The notes beneath the pieces are model-generated. The model made no database searches, was not told the DNA's origin, and saw nothing but the letters and a program-made list of their open reading frames with translations. Below, piece by piece: positions 56,441-64,000 of a stretch of DNA of 64,000 bases (position 1 is its first letter; the number at the start of each line of letters is the position of its first letter). The translations under genes were made by a program, and so were the position numbers. This DNA comes from Ichthyophis bannanicus (taxonomy: Eukaryota; Chordata; Amphibia; Gymnophiona; Ichthyophiidae), in NCBI GenBank assembly GCA_033557465.1, contig CM066033.1:1305875519-1305939518 (forward strand), given 5' to 3'.

Positions 56441-57833
56441 TCATGTAAAACACCTGAAAAATGCTTTGATAAAAATTACTCTCTGAATCTCTCTCATTCA
56501 CTGGAATTTTATTTCCAGCAGCTACCTGAAGTTCTTTCTTGCTCCAATATTTACTTGTGATTCCCAACACTCTTGGCTAGATGGCAGTCAATTTCACAAA
56601 GACCCTTTTCTCCTGAATGCTCACAAAATGCATTTTTGCTTTCAAGCTTATCTGCTATAGATATTTTTAAGTACATTGTTTCAGGCTACGAACATTAAGG
56701 GTTTTTCCTATTTTCTTCTTATGGTAGGTGCAATATAGTGTTTAGGAATGGGGTGCAGGGATAACGGAAAAAAAGAGCGTTATAAATCTGTCTCGTTTCA
56801 TTTCAATTTTAAATAGTAGCTGACAGCTTGAAAGAGAGTAAGCTTATCACTTTTCTAAGACTGTACTCTGCAGAAGGCGTGCTGGAAAAATACAATTCAA
56901 AAACAGTTTTACTTAATTCTGAGAAAGAGCAGTGGGCTGGTGAAGAGTCATTTCGTGGCAGACATGGTGCTGCAAACCCTGTGAGGTGGTGATAATTTTG
57001 CCGATTCACACTTTTCAATCAAAAAACGAAGAGGCCCTCATACTTGTTGAAAAACACAACCTAGAAATTTCAAGTAGGGCGAAAAAGTGCCTTTAAAACT
57101 CAGACTGAAAAAAAGGAGGAGACTTTCCAAAGGAGGAAAACATTAATCTAGAAATTTGTTTTGCAAATCAGCTACAGAAAAAAAGCATTTTTTAAAAATT
57201 GCTTTTTCTAAAACACCAGCGGGTATTTTTCACATGTAAAGCATATTTTACATGCAGAAAAATGAGCAGACGTATAACTGCATGAGGGAATATGTGTGCT
57301 GAGGAATAGCACCTGCTTTTATGCAGACCACGTGTAAGCATTCCTGGGGGGGTCTATTTTGGCAGAGTTGCTGTGTCTGCATGTATTTTATCAAATGTTT
57401 TCGTGCATACATAGAGTAAATGCAGAAATGTACACCTTCTCTAAAGCTGCTGTCATCTGCCGGAGTTGCTTCTGGGTGCCTGTTTTATAAAGACTCACGG
57501 GTGCTTTCTTTAACTTTTTTTTATATATCACTTTATCTGAAAGTCAAAGCAGTTCACAGCATAACTATATGCTTTTACACAGAACATAGGGTAATTTAAC
57601 TGTATACGTTTACACAGAACATAGCTTAGTGTGAACTTCCAAATTGTGACATAGTATCCGGAGCAGGGAAGACAGTGGGTGTCTAAGTTCTTACACAGCG
57701 TTAGTAATAGGAGTAAAGTTCTGGAAACAGTTCAACAGCAGTGAGAATGTTGCTGTGTAATGATGTGTATGGGGCATGGAGTAGTCTGATCTAACTCTTG
57801 CTACCAATGCGCTCGAAGGAGATCTTGGAAGAT

Positions 57834-58020
57834 AGCGTAGTTACTCACCTGTAACAGGTGTTCTCCAGGAGCAGCAGGAATCAGTCCTCACTTATGGGTG
57901 ACGTCGGCGCCGACGGAGCCCTCGCGGAGCAATTTTCCCCAGCTTTCAAAGAAAGCCTTTGGGAATTGCAGCGCGCATGCGCGGTCGTCTTCCCGCCCGA
58001 GGGTGCCATCTTAGCCAGTC
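57834..58020 (-). repeat. DIRS right inverted terminal repeat
   Basis: The segment 57882-58020 is identical in inverted form to 63461-63600. The outer 57834-57860 extension carries the palindrome CACCTGTAACAGGTG (57846-57860), absent from the left repeat. On the minus strand this reads CAG|GTGAGT. Confidence 0.9.
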
Positions 58021-58107
58021 AGATGACATAGCTAAAAAAGACAGCATAAAAATTTGCAAAAAGAACATAAGCAGACGATTGCAACTCCAAGGGGAGGAGG
58101 GAGGGTA

Positions 58108-58205
58108 GTGAGGACTGATTCCTGCTGCTCCTGGAGAACACCTGTTACAGGTGAGTAACTACGCTTTCTCCAGGACCAAGCAGGAAGTCAGTCCTCACTT
58201 ATGGG
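58108..58205 (-). repeat. DIRS internal complementary region
   Basis: The segment 58108-58165 is the reverse complement of the right end (57834-57891). The segment 58166-58205 is complementary to the left end (63580-63619). The two join at 58165/58166, exactly the order needed to template the junction of a circular intermediate. Confidence 0.9.
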
Positions 58206-58341
58206 ACTCCCAAGCTCAAGGCTACCGGAGACCCTAAGCACAAAAATGAGCTCCCTCTAGCTCAGCAGCACAGAAGGATAGAATCTTCGCTGAATTATCA
58301 CCCACCGGTAGCCCACATCCGGGATGGAGGGTAGGAGTTGC

Positions 58342-59400
58342 TCAGACCTCAAAGAGATTACGGAGGACTGCCTGTCCGAAAGCACTGTCCCTACGGGACT
58401 CCCTCTCGAGACAGTAATGGACCGCAAAAGTCTGGCTCGAAGACCAAGTAGCGGCCCGGCAGATGTCTGCCAGCGGAACAGAGCGGAGGTAAGCCACTGA
58501 CGTGGCCTTTGCCCGAACGCAATGAGCCGTGACTCGACTTTCTAAGGAGAGTCCGGCTGCCCCATAAGCCCAAGAGATACAGTCCGCAACCCAGATGGAC
58601 AGAGAGTACGCTTGGAGACCGGGAGCCCCAATTTATTGGGGTCAAAAGACACAAAAAGCTGAGCAGCTTTACGGTGCTCCCGCGTACGGTCAAGGTAGAA
58701 GTTCAATGCCCTTCTACAGTCCAGGGTATGGAGGACCGTCTCAGCTCGGCTGGAGTGTGGTCTGGGAAAGAAGGTTGGAAGTACCACCTCCTGATTGATG
58801 TGAAAAGGGGAGACCACTTTAGGCAGAAATTTTGGGTGAGTCCGTAGGACTACCCTATTCTTGTAGAACCTAGTGTAAGGGGGATCAGACACGAGGGCCT
58901 GCAATTCACTCACGCGTCTAGCGGAAGTGAGGGCTATCAAGAACAGTGTTTTCCAAGACAGAAAACGGAGAGAACAGGTAGCCATAGGTTCAAAAGGCGG
59001 ACAGGTGATCCGCTGCAAAACCACATTCAGGTCCCAGTCAGGCGCTGGCGGGCGCAGAGGTGGTTTAAGTAGAAGGAGACCTCGGAGAAACCTCGCTACG
59101 AGAGGGTCATTGGAGAGAGGTCTGCCGTCCACCGGCACATGATGTGCTGAAAGAGCATTGAGGTGAACTTTGACGGAGTTGGACTTAAGTCCCAGATTAG
59201 AGAGGTGGAGCAAGTACTGCAAGATCACCGACACCGGGCAGGAGAAGGGATCCTGAGACTGTTGGGTACACCAGACTGCAAAGCGACGCCATTTAAGGGC
59301 GTAGCATTTGCGGGTAGAAGGCCGTCGCGAAGCCAAGACGACCTCCTCCACCTCCGCCGGCAGGAGAAGGGGAGCAAGGACTACCCTCTCAGTAGCCAGG
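58342..59400 (-). pseudogene. DIRS tyrosine recombinase, frameshifted
   Basis: The recombinase core starts near the end of the RT gene and is open to about 58600: RPSTRKCYALKWRRF, TSARRVSELQAL with the first catalytic arginine, and PVSKRTL. Around 58600 the frame shifts; the C-terminal part with the H-x-x-R box (AHCVRAKA) and the nucleophile tyrosine (VHYCLE) continues in another frame to TGA at 58344-58342. In the original frame an aberrant tail ends at 58542. A single small indel therefore inactivates this copy. Confidence 0.85.
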
Positions 59401-61264
59401 CCATGAGGTTGAGAGACCTGAGGTTGGGGTGCAGGAGGGACCCCTGATCCTGAGTGAGGAGATCCGGTTGTACCCCCAGAGGGATTGGATCCTCCACCGC
59501 CAGTTGCAGCAGGAGCGGAAACCACGGCTGCCTGGGCCAGCGAGGGGCCACCAGGATCATGAAGGCTTTGTCTCGGAGAACCTTGAAAAGAGTCCGAGAG
59601 ACCAGCGGGATGGGAGGGAAAGCGTACAGAAGGCTCCCCGACCACGAGATCAGAAAGGCGTCCGCCGCCACCCGAAGGGGGTGTGGCCGACGAGAGCAGA
59701 AGCGAGGAAGCTGCCGGTTGTGAGGACTGGCAAAGAGATCCACCGTGGGGAGACCCCACTTGAGGAAGAGCTTCTGAACTACCAAGGGATCCAGACGCCA
59801 CTCGTGCGGCTGGAGGACCCTGCTGAGTTTGTCTGCAAGGCAATTTTCTTGGCCCGGGAGATAAACTGCCTTGAGGAGAATGCCGTGACTGACGGCCCAA
59901 GAGCAGAGCTTCTGTGCCTCCCGGCAGAGGAGGAAGGAGCCCGTGCCCCCCTGCTTGTTCACGTAGAACATGGCAACTTGATTGTCCGTCTGGACAAGGA
60001 CGGACTGTTGGGAAGTCAGGTGGGAGAAGGCCTTGAGAGCCAGGCGGATCGCCCTGAGCTCCAGGAAGTTGATCTGCTGAGCAGACTCCCACGTGGACCA
60101 GAGGCCCTGAGTACGTGCCTCTTGGCAATGTGCTCCCCAGCCCAGGAGGGATGCATCGGTGGTCAGCACCCGGGTCGGCTGAGGTGACTGGAAAGGCATT
60201 CCGAATATCAGGTTCGGCTGCCGGAGCCACCACCGGAGAGACGAGACCAGCGGCTCGGAAACGCGCACTAGGTCTGCTAGGCCGCCCGTGGCTTGTCGCC
60301 ACTGCTGGCGGAGACACCATTGAGCAGACCGCATATTCAGGCGGGCATTGGGGGTCACATGGACGGTGGAAGCCATATGGCCGAGCAGTCTCAGGAAGCG
60401 CCTGGCGGAGACCAGGGGCTGGCTGCGAAAGCGGTCGGCTAGGTCCATGAGCTGTTGAGCCCTGTCGAGCGGTAGGAATGCTCGCGCCTGAGGAGTGTGC
60501 AGCCTTGCGCCGATGAACTCGAGATCCTGTGAGGGGAGCAAAGTGGACTTTGCGAAGTTTATGACAAAGCCCAAGTGCTGCAGCAGAGTCACCGTGCGGC
60601 ACGTGGCGTTGGTGACCTCCTGAGCGGACGCTGCTCTGATGAGCCAGTCGTCGAGGTACGGAAAGACATAGAGGCCGTGAAGCCGGAGATGGGCCGCCAC
60701 GACCGCGAGACATTTTGTGAAGACTCGCGGTGCGGAGGACAGGCCAAAGGGCAGTACTCTGTACTGGTAATGATTTCCGGCCACCACAAACCGTAGGTAT
60801 TGGCGGTGGCTTGGGTGGATGAGGATGTGCGTGTAGGCATCCTTTAGATCCAAGGAGCATAGCCAATCTCCCTGCTGGAGGTAGGGCAGAAGGATTCCAA
60901 GGGTAAGCATTTTGAACTTCTCCCGCACAAGGAACTTGTTGAGGTTGCGCAAGTCCAGGATGGGTCTGAGGCCCCCTGTTCTCTTTGGTATCAGAAAATA
61001 CCTTGAATAAAAGCCTTGACCTCTCAGGTGGTGTGGCACCGGTTCCACCGCCTGTTCCTGCAGAAGACCTGCTAACTCCTGAAGGAGCAACTCCCTGTGC
61101 AGAGGGGGGCGCGGAGGTTCTCCCGGAAAATAGGAGGGAGGGACCTGATGGAAGTGGAGAAGATAGCCTTCTCGCACGACCTGAAGCACCCAGGCATCTG
61201 CGGTGATGCTGGACCACCTGTGGGCGAAGTGAACCAGCCGGCCTCCGGTGCTGGAGTGAACCAT
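59381..61264 (-). CDS. DIRS reverse transcriptase / RNase H / methyltransferase-like protein
   Basis: A 627-residue open frame. RT covers about residues 80-250: SLDLKDAYTH (137-146), LPFGLSSAPR (171-180) and the catalytic YLDD (203-206). RNase H lies at about 365-480, with TTDAS (D370), E402, QTDNQ (D427) and ADKL (D478). Residues 505-590 (VDLFASPHNRQLPRF, AFPPIPL, LVAPRWPRQPWFP) match the C-terminal DIRS region compared to Dam-type methyltransferases. All visible catalytic residues are kept. It overlaps the recombinase frame slightly. The true start may lie upstream in the gag overlap; the first ATG of this frame is used here. Confidence 0.85.
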   Translation of the reverse strand: MVHSSTGGRLVHFAHRWSSITADAWVLQVVREGYLLHFHQVPPSYFPGEPPRPPLHRELLLQELAGLLQEQAVEPVPHHLRGQGFYSRYFLIPKRTGGLRPILDLRNLNKFLVREKFKMLTLGILLPYLQQGDWLCSLDLKDAYTHILIHPSHRQYLRFVVAGNHYQYRVLPFGLSSAPRVFTKCLAVVAAHLRLHGLYVFPYLDDWLIRAASAQEVTNATCRTVTLLQHLGFVINFAKSTLLPSQDLEFIGARLHTPQARAFLPLDRAQQLMDLADRFRSQPLVSARRFLRLLGHMASTVHVTPNARLNMRSAQWCLRQQWRQATGGLADLVRVSEPLVSSLRWWLRQPNLIFGMPFQSPQPTRVLTTDASLLGWGAHCQEARTQGLWSTWESAQQINFLELRAIRLALKAFSHLTSQQSVLVQTDNQVAMFYVNKQGGTGSFLLCREAQKLCSWAVSHGILLKAVYLPGQENCLADKLSRVLQPHEWRLDPLVVQKLFLKWGLPTVDLFASPHNRQLPRFCSRRPHPLRVAADAFLISWSGSLLYAFPPIPLVSRTLFKVLRDKAFMILVAPRWPRQPWFPLLLQLAVEDPIPLGVQPDLLTQDQGSLLHPNLRSLNLMAWLLRG

Positions 61265-61362
61265 CGGGGGGGGAGAGGCTATGATTATCTAGTAATAAGC
61301 CCCCACCCTGCTGAGAAGGGGCTGGTGGTGCAGGCTTGGGGGCTTGCTGCCTACGGGACCCG

Positions 61363-63219
61363 TTACCCACCCCGTCCCTTGGCCTGCTGGCCCTGTTGGG
61401 GAGCTGCAGGGGCCTGATAATGGGGGTATTGTTTGTAGGCAGCCGCCTTCCTCGGGTAAAAGGACTTTTTCCCCGAGCCCTTCTTTTTCTGGGAAGGGGC
61501 GGAGGTCTTCCTAGAAAGCCTGGTCCTGGTGAGAGTCTCAGTCTCAATTTGCGCAGCCTTTTCCGCCATGGGCTTGCCAAAGAGGTTTTCGCCTCGGCAG
61601 GGGACATCGACCAACTTGTCCTGCACCCAGGGCTCAAGGTCTGACGACTGAAGCCAAGCCTGTCGGCGGGCACCGATGCCGGCTGCGGCCACTCGAGCCG
61701 AGGCTTCAAAGCCATCATAGGCTGCTCGGGACATGAACTTTGAGCATTCCCGAATGCCAGTGGACAAGGCTAGGAACCTCCGCAAGGGCTCCTCGGAGAG
61801 ACCAGCGGAGAATCCGGCTAGCTCTTTAGCCAGATCCCGGAGATACATGCCCATGTATAGCTGGTAAGTCTGGACACGACATGCGAGCATAGAGCCCTGG
61901 AAGCACTTCTTGCCAAGGCCATCCAGGTTACGGGCCTCCCTGCCAGGAGGCACCGAGGAGTGCATCTTCTGGCTCTTAAGACGGTGCATGGCCGATTCCA
62001 CTACCATGGAATGGTGTGGCAGCTGTGCCTTTTGAAAGCCAGGGCTCTTGCGGACTCGATAGATAGAATCGACCCGCTTGCTCAGGACCGGCGAGGAGGC
62101 CGGACTCTCCCACATGCGGAAGAGTAGTCGTTCCAGCATAGGAGGAACCGGCACAGTAAAGTGTTCCCTCGCGGGAGAGTCATACTGGAGGGCGTCGAGC
62201 TCTTCGGCTCGAGGCTCCTCCTCGGGATCCGCAGGGAAGGCCAAAGCCTTGGCCATATCCCTAACGAAGTCCGAGAACCGGGCATCCTCCGGGGGGGACT
62301 GCTTCCGAGGCTCGGACTCCGGTGAGTCCGATGGGACACACCGAGTCCGGAAAGAATCAGGTGACTCTTCCTCCTCAGACTCCCAGACCGACTCCGACGA
62401 GGACTCGGTGGGGTCGGCCCGGGCAGGGTGCGGCGCCAGCCGCCCCGACGCCGAGGGAGTCGGCGTCGGCGACCTCGGTCCCGAACGGGAGGCCGAGGGC
62501 GACCTCGACCGAGGATCGACTCGAGTTCTCATCGACTCGAGGATCGGCTCGGTCTCCGGGGTCGACTTGGACGTCGACGTCCCGGCGGTCGGGGCAGCGA
62601 CGCCAGCGAAGCCAGCGAGCAGTGCCCTCTGCTGGTCCATGAAGGCAGACAGTCTGCTCTCCAAGGCCGTCAACCTGAGTCCGAGCTCAGGTGACCCAGC
62701 AGCCCCCGACTCGGGCCCCGACGGCGTCGGGCCCGACGTCGGCTGTCGCGGAGGCGAGTCCAGAAGGACCACAGGACTTACCCGGGCAGGCATCTCCGAC
62801 TCCAGGCGAGGTCGCTTCGGGACGTGTTCCTTCTCCAAGGACCCGGGGCGGCTGTCGGGGCTATGCGACCTGGCCCTCGCGGAACCAGGAGCGTCCACCG
62901 ACGCCGCCCTCGCGGGTTTTTCCTTCCGACGATGGTCCCCGGAGGGAGAACCCCGGTCGGAGGAGCTCCGGCGACGGTCCGAGCTGGAGCCTTTCGACAC
63001 GGAGGCCTCCGACGAGGTCCGGGTACGGCTGGGGTCAGCGAAGATTCTCTCACGCTGATGCCGCCGACTTCTCAACGCCTTTGAGGACAGTTTGCTGCAG
63101 GGCCCACAGATCAGTTCCTCATGATCCGGGCCCAGGCAGCGGAGGCAAAAGTCGTGTGTGTCGGTTAGTGACATATTTCGGTCACACCGACCACACCGCT
63201 TAAACCCACTGGCAGCCAT
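61363..63219 (-). CDS. DIRS Gag-like protein
   Basis: A 618-residue open frame. Near the N-terminus is a Cys/His cluster with C-x2-C pairs at residues 9/12, 25/28 and 38/41 plus His at 22 and 33, a probable zinc-binding domain typical of vertebrate DIRS ORF1. A long Ser/Pro/Arg-rich region follows, then a helical region (about 320-520), and a basic, Tyr/Gln-rich end (FYPRKAAAYKQYPHYQAP). It is presumed to bind RNA and package the transcript. GC content is high, which keeps other frames open by chance. Confidence 0.8.
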   Translation of the reverse strand: MAASGFKRCGRCDRNMSLTDTHDFCLRCLGPDHEELICGPCSKLSSKALRSRRHQRERIFADPSRTRTSSEASVSKGSSSDRRRSSSDRGSPSGDHRRKEKPARAASVDAPGSARARSHSPDSRPGSLEKEHVPKRPRLESEMPARVSPVVLLDSPPRQPTSGPTPSGPESGAAGSPELGLRLTALESRLSAFMDQQRALLAGFAGVAAPTAGTSTSKSTPETEPILESMRTRVDPRSRSPSASRSGPRSPTPTPSASGRLAPHPARADPTESSSESVWESEEEESPDSFRTRCVPSDSPESEPRKQSPPEDARFSDFVRDMAKALAFPADPEEEPRAEELDALQYDSPAREHFTVPVPPMLERLLFRMWESPASSPVLSKRVDSIYRVRKSPGFQKAQLPHHSMVVESAMHRLKSQKMHSSVPPGREARNLDGLGKKCFQGSMLACRVQTYQLYMGMYLRDLAKELAGFSAGLSEEPLRRFLALSTGIRECSKFMSRAAYDGFEASARVAAAGIGARRQAWLQSSDLEPWVQDKLVDVPCRGENLFGKPMAEKAAQIETETLTRTRLSRKTSAPSQKKKGSGKKSFYPRKAAAYKQYPHYQAPAAPQQGQQAKGRGG

Positions 63220-63457
63220 CGGGGGAAAAAGGGCCCCTGCGAGGTCAAAGGACCGGGCTGCCAGGGAAAACGAAAACGAAAGCTGACTAAGTCAGAAAAA
63301 CCGAAAAAAGTAAGAGGACTCGAGACCGGCGTCGCGAGTCCGGGCGGGAAAACGATCGGCGTCGAACCGAAAGAAAAAAGGATAAAATAAAGAAGAAAAT
63401 CAACTTTTTCGCGGGGACAAGACGGGGACGTCTGTAGGGCTCCGCAGAAAAAAAGAA

Positions 63458-63619
63458 GACTGGCTAAGATGGCACCCTCGGGCGGGAAGACGACCGCGCA
63501 TGCGCGCTGCAATTCCCAAAGGCTTTCTTTGAAAGCTGGGGAAAATTGCTCCGCGAGGGCTCCGTCGGCGCCGACGTCACCCATAAGTGAGGACTGACTT
63601 CCTGCTTGGTCCTGGAGAA
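63458..63619 (-). repeat. DIRS left inverted terminal repeat
   Basis: Inverted match to 57868-58020. It lacks the outer palindrome present at the right end. It begins (minus strand) TTCTCCAGGACCAAGCAGG, which is complementary to 58166-58205 of the internal region. Confidence 0.9.
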
Positions 63620-64000
63620 TATATTATAACAGTTGAAGTGTGGGTCTACTAGGGCTTGAAAGACAGTTTGAAAATCATGGAAGTCTAGTAATGGTCGTAG
63701 GTGCTGTACTGTTAATCGGAGCCTTTTCTAACACTGACAAAGGCATCCTTTTATAAAATTATGCCTTCCCTCATCACACACATATATAATTTGCCCTTTG
63801 GTTTCCTATGTCCTTCTACTGTTGACTCGTCCATAAATTCAGCATCAAACTGGGTGGCTATATTTAACAGCTCAGCATCAGGGTGATTTTTAGACAAGGG
63901 GTCTAGCCAGCAAACTCCTTAGTTCTCTAACTCCATGGTTATCTGGCTAGATCCTTTTGCAAATTGTCCTCCCCTGTGGATAAGAGTGTCTTGTTAATTC
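63620..64000 (-). other. PRDM1: PRDM1 intron, right part
   Basis: Unassigned intronic DNA between the DIRS element and the window edge. No exon or splice-flanked coding segment is visible on the minus strand. Confidence 0.6.

Larger units (their letters stand above)
52958..57833 (-). other. PRDM1: PRDM1 upstream intron, left part
   Basis: No exon is seen. It holds repeat-family pieces (53025-53320, 54560-54830), the short TTA-flanked MITE 54229-54333, a hAT-like hairpin 54988-55183, a LINE scrap coding for a late RT tail (55430-55800) and a SINE (56146-56440). The part 56450-57780 is mostly unassigned. Confidence 0.75.
57834..63619 (-). mobile_element. Nearly intact DIRS retrotransposon in a PRDM1 intron
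   Basis: A 5786-bp element in the same orientation as PRDM1. Order on the minus strand: left terminal repeat (63619-63458), gag-like gene (63219-61363), RT-RNase H-methyltransferase-like gene (61264-59381), tyrosine recombinase (to 58342), internal complementary region (58205-58108), right terminal repeat (58020-57834). About 138 bp of the two terminal repeats are identical in inverted form. The right repeat is longer by about 25 bp, a feature known from DIRS-1. No target duplication is seen, as expected. The near-identity and long open frames suggest recent insertion. Confidence 0.93.

Noticed and set aside
59429..60187. Plus-strand 252-codon open frame
   Set aside because: Antisense shadow of the DIRS RT/RNase H gene.
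62078..63058. Plus-strand 326-codon open frame
   Set aside because: It is the antisense of the DIRS gag gene in a GC-rich region; no family is recognisable.
52958..64000. PR-domain (earlier) exons of PRDM1
   Set aside because: No minus-strand segment with splice borders codes for PR-domain text in this interval. The exons are probably beyond the right edge.
1..64000. CRISPR arrays, operons or other prokaryotic systems
   Set aside because: No regularly spaced repeats with unique spacers and no bacterial gene organisation; the DNA is clearly vertebrate.

Overview
The window is vertebrate nuclear DNA. It has spliced exons with GT-AG borders, C2H2 zinc fingers of a known vertebrate regulator, and a dense mix of DIRS, Penelope, CR1, RTE/BovB, Harbinger-like and hAT-like elements plus tRNA-derived SINEs. 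This mix suggests a large-genome tetrapod, most likely an amphibian (caecilian-like); that assignment is inference. The only host gene I can support is PRDM1 (BLIMP1) on the minus strand. Its last three coding exons are at 51843-52957, 48466-48594 and 46832-47395. The PR-domain exons lie beyond the right edge.

Layout. 1-5226: nested DIRS elements, with the 3' end of one copy (1-490) inserted in the gag of a second, decayed copy (491-5226), which itself sits in a CR1 copy (3' end at 5227-5850). 7129-11901: element A, a 4.8-kb TIR element with TTA target duplications. 12026-12205: a near-perfect hairpin. 13130-17566: LINE and SINE fragments. 17567-20876: a nearly intact RTE/BovB-type LINE inserted in a CR1 copy, with a 10-bp duplication. 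25146-33950: a long CR1 LINE on the minus strand (ORF2 at 25146-27990, ORF1 at 32168-33293), split by element B (27991-32167), a second member of the element A family in opposite orientation. 34494-38618: a Penelope-like insertion in which a 5'-truncated copy is joined head to head with a longer copy, inside a 14-bp duplication. 38619-46831: mostly unassigned or SINE-bearing DNA leading into the PRDM1 3'UTR. 46832-64000: PRDM1 exons and introns. The big intron upstream of the 1.1-kb exon holds a 5.8-kb, almost intact DIRS element (57834-63619) in the same transcriptional orientation as PRDM1.

The most unusual items are: (1) the A/B family, large TIR elements with no recognisable transposase that carry several tRNA-like modules with Pol III A and B boxes; (2) hammerhead-ribozyme-like folds in the Penelope tails; (3) a 546-bp composite palindrome of inverted MITEs that moved as one unit into element A, with element B showing the empty site; (4) DIRS ends that carry a conserved 15-bp palindrome and a consensus 5' splice donor, one copy of which lies in the sense direction within a PRDM1 intron; and (5) a SINE whose 3' tail matches the BovB/RTE 3' end present in the same window.
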